Under the pieces are notes generated by a model, which saw only the letters and a list, made by a program, of their open reading frames with translations, had not been told where the DNA came from and did not search any database. DNA of 45,525 nucleotides from a bacterium (lineage in GTDB: Bacteria > Caldisericota > Caldisericia > Cryosericales > Cryosericaceae). Location of the stretch: assembly GCA_021373025.1 (NCBI GenBank), contig JAJFTL010000038.1, positions 1 through 45,525 of the forward strand, given 5' to 3'. Shown here one piece after another: positions 8,671-16,901 of the stretch (positions within the stretch are counted from its first letter, which is position 1; each line of letters opens with the position of its first letter). Made by a program: the position numbers and the translations under genes.

Positions 8671-9510
8671 ATGATACAAGTTGTAATGGATACGACGACA
8701 GGCATGACGAAAGCAGAGTTCGAGCAAGCAGGCATTACCATGATTCCGCTTTACATTCGGGATGGAGATAAGCTCTACCGTGAACAGATCGACATTTTTC
8801 CTGAGGAATTCTACCGGCGTGAACGACAAGGGGCGATCTTCGAAACTGCTCAGACGAACCCAGCCGACTTGGTCTCCATATTCAAGCCAATCCTTGAGGC
8901 AGGAGATGAAATAGTGTGCGTCCTTATCTCAAGCGCCATATCGGGTTCAGTGAATGCAGCTCACGTTGCTGCTCAGACCCTTGGGGCGGAAGACAAGATC
9001 ACCATTGTCGATTCACTGGAGTCCGGGTATGGAGAAGCATATCTCGGCTTTACGGCGAAAAAGATGGCTGAAGCCGGGGAAAACCGCACGGAGATCGTCC
9101 GGGCACTTGGTGACATTCGCAAACGGACGCGAACGTATTTCATCATGGAATCACTGAAATGGCTGTTCCACGGCGGGCGTCTGACGGGAGCACAGTATTT
9201 TGTTGGTTCCGTGATCAAGCTGAACCCGATTGTCTGGTTTGACGAAGCAGGACGGATGATATCCTATGACAAAACGCGAACCTTCAAGGTTGCTAAGGAT
9301 CATATGCGCCAACTTGTTGCAGAGGCCGGGAAACATGGCGTCGAGGCTGCAACGCTTCACTGGCCAGACAACCTGGAAGAGGCACAGGATTTTCACGCCC
9401 AAATGGAGGAAATCCTGCAAGTTCCGGTCTCGTATACGAAACTCTCATGTGTGCTGGGTGTGCACACAGGGCCTGATCTTCTTGGACCCTGTATCGTCAT
9501 GAAGGCATGA
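8671..9510 (+). CDS. DegV family protein (fatty-acid-binding, FakB-like), copy 1
   Basis: This 279-residue protein has the DegV pattern. An N-terminal VVMDTTTGM takes the place of the usual D-S-T strand, the middle has ISSAISGSVNAAH, and the lid region has FHGGRLTG. In characterised FakB proteins these elements bind a fatty-acid carboxylate and present it to the kinase FakA for acyl-phosphate formation. No FakA (DAK-type kinase) gene is in the window. The start ATG at 8671 follows GGAGGTGAG. It is most similar to the next gene, sharing EDxISIVDS- and GGRLTGA-type blocks, and the two form a tandem pair. The substrate is not deducible. Confidence 0.9.
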   Translation: MIQVVMDTTTGMTKAEFEQAGITMIPLYIRDGDKLYREQIDIFPEEFYRRERQGAIFETAQTNPADLVSIFKPILEAGDEIVCVLISSAISGSVNAAHVAAQTLGAEDKITIVDSLESGYGEAYLGFTAKKMAEAGENRTEIVRALGDIRKRTRTYFIMESLKWLFHGGRLTGAQYFVGSVIKLNPIVWFDEAGRMISYDKTRTFKVAKDHMRQLVAEAGKHGVEAATLHWPDNLEEAQDFHAQMEEILQVPVSYTKLSCVLGVHTGPDLLGPCIVMKA

Positions 9511-9640
9511 GCGAAGCTCTCGTTCAGACGGATCAGAAACGCGTGAGGCAATGTCGTTTTGCAGAGCAGTCAGTCATGTTCCAGGTCCAGTCACAGCCTG
9601 GTGATCGGTGGCCATCAAACGCGCCCCGGAAAGGAAGCAT

Positions 9641-10507
9641 ATGATCCGAGTCGTGATGGACTCGACCTGCGGCATGACCACCGAAGACTTTGAGAAGGCT
9701 GACATTATTATGGCCCCTCTCTACATTCGTCAAGGTGACACTCTATATCGCGACGGGGTGGACATCAAGCCGGCCGAGTTCTACAGGAAGGAACGCGAAG
9801 GTGTCATATTTGAGAGCGTACAAACGAATCCTGACGATCTGGTTCGCATCTTTCAACCGATTATCAACGCGGGCGATGAGGTCGTGTGCGTCATGATTTC
9901 CGGGGCGATTTCTGGCTCGGTCAATGCAGCTCACGTTGCCGTTCAGACGTTGGGGGCTGAAGATCGGATCTCCATCGTGGATTCACGCCAGAGTGGTTAT
10001 GGTCAACTCGCGATGGGCAGACTGGCCAAGAAGATGGCCGATGAGGGCAAGGATCGCACTGAGATCGTTGCAGCGCTTACTGACCTGCGCGAGCGCACCT
10101 GGGTCTACTTCATCATGGAATCGCTTCACTGGCTCTACAAGGGAGGCCGTCTTACCGGTGCCGAGGCGTTCATCGGGACAATCATCCAGCTCAAGCCCGT
10201 CGTCTGGTTTGACGACATCGGCCGCATGGTGACACACGACAAGATCCGCACCATCAAGGCTGGCAAGGAACGGCTGAAAGAGCTTGTTCTGGAAATGGCT
10301 TCCTATGGGGTGGAGTCAGCAGGACTGCATTGGGCTGACAACTGGGACGAGGCTAAAGAATTTGGAGACTGGATGGAGTCGGTGCTTCATGTTCCAGTTG
10401 AGTACAACAGAGTTTCGTGCGTCATCGGTTGTCACGTGGGACCCACGGTTCTGGGCCCTGTTGTTGTCATGAAGGAGAAGCCGAGGGCAAAGACTCACGC
10501 AGGCTGA
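9641..10507 (+). CDS. DegV family protein (FakB-like), copy 2
   Basis: The product has 288 residues from ATG 9641, chosen because GGAAAGGAAG lies just upstream; an in-frame GTG at 9608 would add 11 residues with no ribosome site. DegV elements are VVMDSTCGM, ISGAISGSVNAAH and YKGGRLTGAE. It is clearly a duplicate of the preceding gene, with nearly the same layout throughout. Its C-terminal extension KEKPRAKTHAG is short and basic. The last 41 bases overlap the end of the convergent EamA gene. It probably binds fatty acids, with ligand preference unknown. Confidence 0.9.
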   Translation: MIRVVMDSTCGMTTEDFEKADIIMAPLYIRQGDTLYRDGVDIKPAEFYRKEREGVIFESVQTNPDDLVRIFQPIINAGDEVVCVMISGAISGSVNAAHVAVQTLGAEDRISIVDSRQSGYGQLAMGRLAKKMADEGKDRTEIVAALTDLRERTWVYFIMESLHWLYKGGRLTGAEAFIGTIIQLKPVVWFDDIGRMVTHDKIRTIKAGKERLKELVLEMASYGVESAGLHWADNWDEAKEFGDWMESVLHVPVEYNRVSCVIGCHVGPTVLGPVVVMKEKPRAKTHAG

Positions 10508-11366
10508 GGAAAACCCCCAAAAGAACGATAACCCCACCTGTGAGCTGCGTCGGGGTCACTTGCTCATGGAGAATGATCCAGGAGGTCAGCACGCCAAAGA
10601 CCGGTATCAGGTTGAGAATGTTGACCGCCTGAGTCGACGCCATTCCGGCCACTCCATAATTGTACAGGGAATATCCGCCGACCGAACAGAAGACTGCCAG
10701 ATAGAATACTGCCCACACGCTCGAAGCGGGAATCGGAAGGGTCGGTCGTTCGAAGACAACGATCAGGGGAAACAGAACTAGGGTCCCGAACAACATCTGA
10801 AACATCGCAGTTCTGCTTGCAGAGCTGGTCGCTGCAAGATTCTTGACCAGGATGCTGTAGAAAGCCCAGCAGATACCCGAGAGAACAATGAGGCCGTCTC
10901 CGAGCAGGCGCCTTCCCGCGAGAACTCCGACTAGAGATCGTGGGTCGATGATCAGAACCACTCCAGCTACAGAAAAAGCGATGCCAATGAACGCCAGGCG
11001 AGAGAACTTCCTGTGGTAGACCAGACCCTCTATCAGGAGGGATAACACCGGAAAGATGCCCATCATGAGTGAGATCTCCGAGGCTGTCGACAGAGCTAGT
11101 CCTACATTCTCGAAAATGTGGTTGAGCGTGTACCCCAGTGTGCCACCTAAAGCCATCGTCCAGAACTCCTGACGGCTGAGGTGCAGACTCTCGTGGCGAA
11201 TCAGTAACCAGACAAAGAGAATGGCAGTTGCGAGAACAAAGCGTATCCATGCAAGCGACAGTGGGGGAATGGAACGCAGAGCGAGCTTGGAGACAGTGAA
11301 TGAAGTTCCCCAGACAAATGCCGAGGCTACGACGGCTGCTACGCTGCCAAGCCGATTTGTCCGCAT
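10467..11366 (-). CDS. EamA/DMT family transporter
   Basis: The product has 299 residues with ten predicted membrane helices arranged as two EamA repeats. The first half contains FVWGTSFTVSKLALRSIPPL, and the second repeat ends in the typical GVLTSWIILHEQVTPTQLTG block. DMT transporters usually export metabolites or amino acids; the substrate cannot be told from sequence. ATG at 11366 is chosen because AAGAGG lies six bases upstream; GTG at 11372 is in frame but overlaps that site. It stands alone and is convergent with the DegV gene, sharing 41 bases at the 3' ends. Confidence 0.88.
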   Translation of the reverse strand: MRTNRLGSVAAVVASAFVWGTSFTVSKLALRSIPPLSLAWIRFVLATAILFVWLLIRHESLHLSRQEFWTMALGGTLGYTLNHIFENVGLALSTASEISLMMGIFPVLSLLIEGLVYHRKFSRLAFIGIAFSVAGVVLIIDPRSLVGVLAGRRLLGDGLIVLSGICWAFYSILVKNLAATSSASRTAMFQMLFGTLVLFPLIVVFERPTLPIPASSVWAVFYLAVFCSVGGYSLYNYGVAGMASTQAVNILNLIPVFGVLTSWIILHEQVTPTQLTGGVIVLLGVFLSLRESLPSASPS

Positions 11367-11518
11367 CGGCACCTCTTGTGTGTTCCTCTGGCAGTCAGCG
11401 CCGCGCGGGGCAAGGCTTGACGAAGCTCGTCATAGATCCCTGATGTTCAACACAGCAGCGAGTCCTGGAAATGGTCCAGGAATTTCATGACCAGCAGAGT
11501 ATGAGTCACGTACCGCCA

Positions 11519-12961
11519 TTACTGGTCCTTGTCTTGAAGTTTGTAATCGCGGATCTTGTTAAAAAGCGACTTGCGGGAAATCCCAAGAATCTGGGCAGCT
11601 TTGGTTTTGTTGCCACCGGATTCACGCAAGGCCTTGCGAATCATATCTATCTCCATCTGCTGAATGGCATCCGACAGTCGAAGTCCACTGCTGCCATTCG
11701 TTAAGGTGGGCTGGAGCTGACCAGCAGGTACGGCGGATGGCTGGCATTCGGGAGCAGCAGACTCCTCAGTGCGGCGGGGAATTGGCTGAGATCCTAAATC
11801 CACTGTCTCGGGAAGGAGTACGCGTGCCTGTGAGATGATGACTGCACGAGCGATGACGTTTTCCAGTTCTCTCACGTTTCCTGGCCAGTCATAGGCTGCG
11901 AGTCGCTCCAACGTTTCGTCTGCAATGTCTGTGACATCGCGCCCATACTTGGCTGCGTACTTCCGCAGAAAGTGGCGGGCCAGCAGGACGGTATCGCCAC
12001 GCCGCTCACGCAACGGCGGAAGCCGCAATGTGATGACATTCAGCCTGTAGAACAGATCTTCGCGAAACTTGCGCTCAGCAACCAGCTTCGTCAAGTCCTG
12101 ATTTGTAGCTGCTATGACTCGGGCAGAAGATGTGAGGTGTTCATGTCCGCCGACCCTCTCGAAACCTCCATCCTGGAGAATTCGCAGGAGTTTGGCCTGG
12201 AGCGGCAACGACATGTCTCCAATCTCATCGAGGAAGAGTGTGCCGCTGGAGGCCTGTTCGAATTTGCCGATATGAGTCTCAAATGCATCGGTAAACGAGC
12301 CCCTTTCATGGCCAAACAGCTCGCTTTCAAGAAGATTTTCGGGGATCGCGGCGCAATTCACGACGACAAACGCCTTGTCCTTCCGATGACTATTGTTGTG
12401 AATAGCCTTGGCGACCAGTTCTTTGCCTGTACCAGATTCCCCGAGAATGAGTACCGTTGCATCTGAGCTGGCAACCTTACCGATCTGCTTGTATACTTCC
12501 TGCATCAGAGGGCTTTGGCCGACAAGCTCATCGCTATTGATGAAAGGAAGGTCCTCGGGCCGTGTCCGCCCTGACATGGACGACAATTCTCGCAGTTCGA
12601 GCGCGCGCTTTACCTTGATTCTGACTTCATCAATATCGAATGGCTTTGTGAGATAGTCGTAGGCACCGGACTTCATTGCGGAAATAGCCACCTCGGACGA
12701 ACCGAAAGCTGTCAGAAAGATAACGGGAAGATCCGGCTGGAATTCCTTGATTTTGAGAAAGGCATCCATGCCGCTCATCAGAGGCATTTTGACATCCATC
12801 AGCACAGTGTCTGGATTCATGGCTCTGACTTTCTCAATGGCTTCCTGGCCATTCTTGGCAACGTTAACCCTATAGCCCTCGTCCTCGAGTGACTCGCGCA
12901 GTAATTCTCGTATATTCTCTTCGTCATCCACAACCAGGATGAGCTTGTTTTGGGTTTTCAT
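11519..12961 (-). CDS. NtrC-family response regulator (sigma-54 activator type)
   Basis: This 480-residue protein has three domains. The receiver has DDEEN near residue 13, the phospho-acceptor Asp near 56 in VLMDVKMP, and Lys near 106. The AAA+ domain has Walker A GESGTGKE near 175 and Walker B TLFLDEIGDM near 242. A Fis-type helix-turn-helix closes the protein (NKTKAAQILGISRKSLFNKI). The sigma-54 contact loop reads GSFTDA where GAFTGA is usual. ATG at 12961 is preferred; an in-frame TTG at 12967 is possible, and neither has a strong ribosome site. It follows its kinase by about 35 bases. It should activate sigma-54 promoters when phosphorylated; targets are unknown and no rpoN lies in the window. 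Confidence 0.9.
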   Translation of the reverse strand: MKTQNKLILVVDDEENIRELLRESLEDEGYRVNVAKNGQEAIEKVRAMNPDTVLMDVKMPLMSGMDAFLKIKEFQPDLPVIFLTAFGSSEVAISAMKSGAYDYLTKPFDIDEVRIKVKRALELRELSSMSGRTRPEDLPFINSDELVGQSPLMQEVYKQIGKVASSDATVLILGESGTGKELVAKAIHNNSHRKDKAFVVVNCAAIPENLLESELFGHERGSFTDAFETHIGKFEQASSGTLFLDEIGDMSLPLQAKLLRILQDGGFERVGGHEHLTSSARVIAATNQDLTKLVAERKFREDLFYRLNVITLRLPPLRERRGDTVLLARHFLRKYAAKYGRDVTDIADETLERLAAYDWPGNVRELENVIARAVIISQARVLLPETVDLGSQPIPRRTEESAAPECQPSAVPAGQLQPTLTNGSSGLRLSDAIQQMEIDMIRKALRESGGNKTKAAQILGISRKSLFNKIRDYKLQDKDQ

Positions 12962-12997
12962 AGCCAACTAGACAGTCTACCGGTTTCGAGATGAGAG

Positions 12998-14395
12998 TCA
13001 AACAACAGGATTGATGATGCGTTGCATGTTTACCGTAAACGTAGTGCCGACCCCTTCGCTGCTCTCGTAGGTTATGACTCCATTGTGAAAGGAAGCGATT
13101 TTCTGGGAGATGGGAAGCCCGAGCCCTGTGCCATGTTCCTTAGTGGTGAAGAATGGAGTGAACATTTTTGGTTTATCCTCATCCCTGATCCCGACGCCGG
13201 TATCGCGTACCTCGACGATAACCCGATCGGCCTCCGTTCTGGCACTCACAGTGACCGTTCCCCCACCCTTGTCCTGCATCGATTGAACAGCATTCTGCAG
13301 GAGGTTCATGAACATCTGCTCTGTTTGGCGGGCATCCCATGTTACCGTTATGTGTGGCACCTGTAGGTCCAGGACTGCATGGCCGTCCTCGAATTGCTGG
13401 CTCATGAGGTCACCAAGCGAAGTGAAGAACTCCGTCAAATCGAAGGCAACCGGCTGAACCGTTGATGGACGTCCAAAGGTGAGCAGATCCTTTACGAGCG
13501 ACTCGAGACGGTCAGCTTCACTGCGAATGGGAATCACGTACTTTGCCTCCGGGCGTCCTTGGAGCTTCTTTTCCAAAAGACTGGCATATCCCTTGATACT
13601 CGTCAGGGGATTGCGCACCTCATGAGCGATGCCGGCTGTAAAGGTGCCAAGCGTCTTGAGTGCCTCAGTCTGTTTCGCTTCTTCGATGCTCCGCTTGAGT
13701 GAGAGAGCAAGGTTGGCGACCGCACGCGAAATCTCTCCCAGTTCCCCTCCACCCTGCGGTACGCGCGTGTCCAGGTTGGTCGCCATTCGAACAACGCTTC
13801 GACGCAAAGACAGGAGCCGGACCAGGAAAAAGGCCAGAAGAACGATTGTGGCTACAGCGCTCAAGGCAATAGAGATACACGAAGTCTTGAAAGCCTCGAA
13901 GCGAACGCGCTCCAGAGGCGCAAGGACCTGAGGCATATCCCTGTCGACGATGAGGTAGCCGAGCGTTTGTGCTCCCGCCTTCAGTGGAAGCGTGACAGTC
14001 AGCTTGGACAATGACTTCCGTGACGCGTCACCAAGATAGACCATGCTCGGCGTGAAGAGATTCACCTGGTAGCCAATGCTGACCTTGGGAAAGTTGCTTT
14101 TGAAGAGCGTGATGTAATCGCTGTAGGACTTGGACAGAAAGATGCTGAGCAGCGCATTCTGTTTTTCCCGGGACAGCGTGTTGAACTTGTAGCTGCTGTA
14201 TAGTTCACGGTACATGCGGTTCCAACGTTCAACCGCCTGGGACCCTATTGCCTGGAGTGTCTCGGTCTCTTTGTTGATCAGCTGGTCCTGAAAGTCGACA
14301 ATGAGACGATTGCTGAGGATGGCCATCGAGATTCCCACGATGAGCACAGCTGTTACAATAATCTGGAACGTCAGCGACTTAAAGACTCGGCCCAA
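12998..14395 (-). CDS. Membrane sensor histidine kinase
   Basis: This 465-residue kinase has one membrane helix at about residues 10-30, an extracytoplasmic sensor (about 31-168), a second helix (170-192) and a HAMP-like linker. A HisKA domain follows with the phospho-accepting His near 258 in AGIAHEVRNPLTSIKGY. The ATPase domain shows NLLQNAVQSM, DTGVGI and FFTTKEHGTGLGL. The start is TTG at 14395, chosen because GGGAGGGGGAC directly precedes it. The gene sits 24 bases after a PFK gene and 30 bases before the regulator, so it is the cognate partner of the NtrC-type regulator. The signal is unknown; the sensor region matches no domain I recognise. Confidence 0.9.
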   Translation of the reverse strand: MGRVFKSLTFQIIVTAVLIVGISMAILSNRLIVDFQDQLINKETETLQAIGSQAVERWNRMYRELYSSYKFNTLSREKQNALLSIFLSKSYSDYITLFKSNFPKVSIGYQVNLFTPSMVYLGDASRKSLSKLTVTLPLKAGAQTLGYLIVDRDMPQVLAPLERVRFEAFKTSCISIALSAVATIVLLAFFLVRLLSLRRSVVRMATNLDTRVPQGGGELGEISRAVANLALSLKRSIEEAKQTEALKTLGTFTAGIAHEVRNPLTSIKGYASLLEKKLQGRPEAKYVIPIRSEADRLESLVKDLLTFGRPSTVQPVAFDLTEFFTSLGDLMSQQFEDGHAVLDLQVPHITVTWDARQTEQMFMNLLQNAVQSMQDKGGGTVTVSARTEADRVIVEVRDTGVGIRDEDKPKMFTPFFTTKEHGTGLGLPISQKIASFHNGVITYESSEGVGTTFTVNMQRIINPVV

Positions 14396-14419
14396 GTCCC
14401 CCTCCCGGGTGATGCCATA

Positions 14420-15385
14420 CTAGATGGAAACCCGTTTTAGCAGCTCCACGAGCTCCGGTTTCAGAAGATTGCGTCGCGTGACGGCTTCAAGGGTTTCCTG
14501 AAGGACAATATGTCCATTGCGAGTACCCGCGATGACACCGGATCGTCCTTCGCTGAGAGCGATTACGGCAGCTTCACCAGAGGTGCTGGCCAGGATCCGG
14601 TCAAACCGTGTCGGGCTTCCTCCACGCTGAACATATCCAAGAACCGTTGCCCTGCACTCCACGGGCAGGTTGGCGTTGATGTACCGAGATAACTCCTCAG
14701 CGTGCCCTACCCCTTCTGCCATGACGATGATGTGATGTTTCTTCTGTGCCATGACGTCATCGTGCAAGCGTGTAATAAGTCTGAGAATGCTGAAGGGAAG
14801 TTCTGGGGTCAGAACAATATCCGCGCCTGTGGCAAGTGCTGCTTCCAGCGCGATGGACCCATTGTCTCGTCCCATGACTTCAACAACGAAGACGCGGTCG
14901 TGCGATTCTGCCGCATCGCGAATGCGATCGATGGCGTCAATGGCAATATTCACAGCAGTGTCGAACCCAATCGTATAGTCGAACCCGTACAAGTCGTTGT
15001 CAATAGTTGAAGCAACTCCAACAACAGGAACGCCCAACTGCCCAAGGAGATATCCGCCCGTTTGTGAGCCGTTGCCCCCGATAATCACCATGCCATCCAG
15101 CCTGTTCTGCTGAACAACAGATGCGGCCTGCCTCCGGCCTTCCTCAGTACGGAAGAGTTCACTGCGAGCACTCTTGAGAATAGTTCCACCGAGTTCCAGG
15201 ATTCCTGAGACACTGCGTGCATTGAGCTCCAAACGCGCATTGGAGACAAGCCCATCATAGCCACGTTCAAACCCAATCGCCTCTACTCCCATGGATGCAG
15301 CGGTACGTGCGACTGCCCGAATGGCTGCATTCATACCACTCGCATCGCCGCCACTTGTCAGGAGTCCTATACGCTTGATGGTCAC
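14420..15385 (-). CDS. 6-phosphofructokinase homolog with altered donor site
   Basis: The product has 321 residues, the usual length for bacterial PFK. Start GTG 15385 overlaps the upstream PFK stop by four bases (GTGA) and gives the standard N-terminus KRIGLLTSGGDASGMNAAIR. The sugar-phosphate side is intact: STIDND with the catalytic Asp near 129, VEVMGRDNG, and QRGGSPTRFDRIL. The donor site is unusual. GGNGS (103-107) has Asn where the Mg-binding Asp normally sits, and Ser126 replaces the Gly (ATP type) or Lys (PPi type) before TIDND. It could be a PFK with relaxed donor use, a weak enzyme or a regulatory paralog; these are inferences. Confidence 0.85.
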   Translation of the reverse strand: MTIKRIGLLTSGGDASGMNAAIRAVARTAASMGVEAIGFERGYDGLVSNARLELNARSVSGILELGGTILKSARSELFRTEEGRRQAASVVQQNRLDGMVIIGGNGSQTGGYLLGQLGVPVVGVASTIDNDLYGFDYTIGFDTAVNIAIDAIDRIRDAAESHDRVFVVEVMGRDNGSIALEAALATGADIVLTPELPFSILRLITRLHDDVMAQKKHHIIVMAEGVGHAEELSRYINANLPVECRATVLGYVQRGGSPTRFDRILASTSGEAAVIALSEGRSGVIAGTRNGHIVLQETLEAVTRRNLLKPELVELLKRVSI

Positions 15386-16398
15386 TTTGAGAAGACCTTC
15401 AGGAGGTCTACCCACTCCTGAGGAACGCTCTTGAGGTTGTTGACAGCGTCGGCCAGCGGAATGGAGTCAATTTCGGTGCCGCGCAACGCGGCCATCCGGC
15501 CAAATTCGCCATCATGAATCATCTCGATGGCCTTGACACCAACTCTGGACCCAAGGATCCGATCGAACAACGTCGGACTTCCACCACGCTGGATGTGTCC
15601 AATCGTAGCCGAGCGCGTCGAGATTCCTGTTCGCTCCTCAAGAATCCGGGCGATTTGCGGCCCGACGCCTCTATTTTGCAGTAACATGTGGCCGAAATCA
15701 TCCAATTCCTCGGTGGTCACCTTTGTCACTTCCACTCCTTCGCTGACCACGACAAAAGCATATTTCTTGCGTCTGTACGCTGTCAGGACCTGACTCGTCA
15801 TAGCATCCCAGTCTAGTGGCACTTCAGGAATAAGCGTATAGTCGGCTCCCGAGCCGATGCCAGTATAAAGGGCGACCCAGCCGGCATGCCTGCCCATCAC
15901 TTCAAGAACAAGAATGCGCCGATGGGACTGTGCAGTATCCTTCAACCTCCGCGAAGCATCCAAAGCAACACTAACGGCCGAGTCAAAGCCAAACGTGAAG
16001 TCTGTCCCCGATACGTCATTGTCCATCGTTTTCGGAACCCCGACAACGTTCACGCCCAGCTCTGCAAGCTTGGCAGCCACGCCGAGCGTGTCATCACCAC
16101 CGATGGCAACAATAGCATCGAGTCCCAGCATGGCAATATTGTTGATAGTCTGCTGAATGAGTTCAGGACTCTTGAGGGGATTGGTCCGAGATGTTCCAAG
16201 AATCGTGCCACCCCGGTCAATGATCTCGTCGACACGCACGAGGTCAAGCGGCTCAGTTTGGCCAAACAGCAAGCCCTTCCAACCCTCTGCAATCCCAACA
16301 CACTCATCACCAAAATCGAGTGCCCTGAATACCGCCCCGCGTATCGCCGGATTAAGGCCGGGACAATCTCCACCACCCGTAAGAATTCCTATTCTCAT
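15382..16398 (-). CDS. Phosphofructokinase, pyrophosphate-dependent signature
   Basis: This 338-residue enzyme of glycolysis phosphorylates fructose 6-phosphate. GGDDT (residues 100-104) places Asp at the position that is Gly in ATP enzymes, and VPKTMDND places Lys at the position that is Gly in ATP enzymes. Both are the established signature of PPi-dependent PFK, whose reaction is reversible. Other PFK blocks are intact: LTGGGDCPGLNPAIR, LEVMGRHAGW and HIQRGGSPTLFDRIL. The start ATG at 16398 follows TGGAGGTTGACTTACT. A TTGACT-N16-TACAAT promoter lies 50 bases upstream. It is the first gene of a four-gene run with the second PFK and the two-component pair. Confidence 0.93.
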   Translation of the reverse strand: MRIGILTGGGDCPGLNPAIRGAVFRALDFGDECVGIAEGWKGLLFGQTEPLDLVRVDEIIDRGGTILGTSRTNPLKSPELIQQTINNIAMLGLDAIVAIGGDDTLGVAAKLAELGVNVVGVPKTMDNDVSGTDFTFGFDSAVSVALDASRRLKDTAQSHRRILVLEVMGRHAGWVALYTGIGSGADYTLIPEVPLDWDAMTSQVLTAYRRKKYAFVVVSEGVEVTKVTTEELDDFGHMLLQNRGVGPQIARILEERTGISTRSATIGHIQRGGSPTLFDRILGSRVGVKAIEMIHDGEFGRMAALRGTEIDSIPLADAVNNLKSVPQEWVDLLKVFSK

Positions 16399-16448
16399 AG
16401 TAAGTCAACCTCCATTCGTCCATGGTAGAACGCATCCTGCATCGCTTC

Positions 16449-16476
16449 ATTGTAGAATGCCAGCAGGATGAGTCAA
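16449..16476 (-). promoter_or_regulatory. Promoter of the PFK/two-component operon
   Basis: On the minus strand TTGACT (16476-16471), a 16-base spacer and TACAAT (16454-16449) form a near-consensus SigA promoter. The start site would be near 16442, giving a leader of about 44 bases with TGGAGGTTG before the ATG at 16398. Confidence 0.6.
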
Positions 16477-16901
16477 GGTTGCAGCGTGGAAGACCCTGGT
16501 CTGGTCACCGTCAACTGGCAAGTTCCGTTGGACGGAGAAGAAACTGTCAGCAGTCTGAGGCTCGGAGGCTGTTGAGACGCAAGCACAACAATGCATATAC
16601 TATAGGGGCCATGTTTGACACAGGTCCATGCTGCGGGAGCACCAAGGCCTGACGGAGAGGTGAACAGTGATGCAGGATGCTTTGACGAGTTTCGGACAGG
16701 CGCTCTTGCTTGTGATGTATGGTCGCGACCGTCTGGCATGACCGAATGTAAATGCACCATAGTTGCCAGCAGTCTTGTCCGGTACAATTGTGAATCCCTT
16801 GGGGTCAGGCACCTTGGTCTTCACAATTGCAGAGTGGCGTTAAGGGTGGATCATCGTCGACGCATTGGGACCGGGAATGCCTTGTTGAAGGAGGAATACT
16901 G
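16477..16901 (+). other. Intergenic region and long leader before the glutamine amidotransferase gene
   Basis: No convincing protein gene is seen here. The stretch holds the plus-strand promoter at 16572-16601 and then about 300 bases of apparent leader. Inside the leader is a 23-codon frame, ATG 16670 to stop 16741, with GGAGAGG upstream (product MQDALTSFGQALLLVMYGRD plus three residues); it may be a leader peptide or chance. Copies of ACAATTG occur near 16785 and 16824. I recognise no riboswitch. Confidence 0.4.
16572..16601 (+). promoter_or_regulatory. Promoter upstream of the glutamine amidotransferase gene
   Basis: TTGAGA (16572-16577), an 18-base spacer and TATACT (16596-16601) form a good SigA-like promoter. 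The coding start at 16902 is about 290 bases downstream, an unusually long leader for this window. Confidence 0.5.

Noticed and set aside
10467-10507. Frameshift or sequencing error at the DegV/EamA junction
   Set aside because: Both proteins reach normal family lengths, so this is a true short convergent overlap.
16600-16824. Minus-strand 74-codon frame beginning KTKVPDPKGFTIVPD
   Set aside because: It lacks a ribosome site, its second half looks random, and it lies across the leader of the plus-strand amidotransferase gene.
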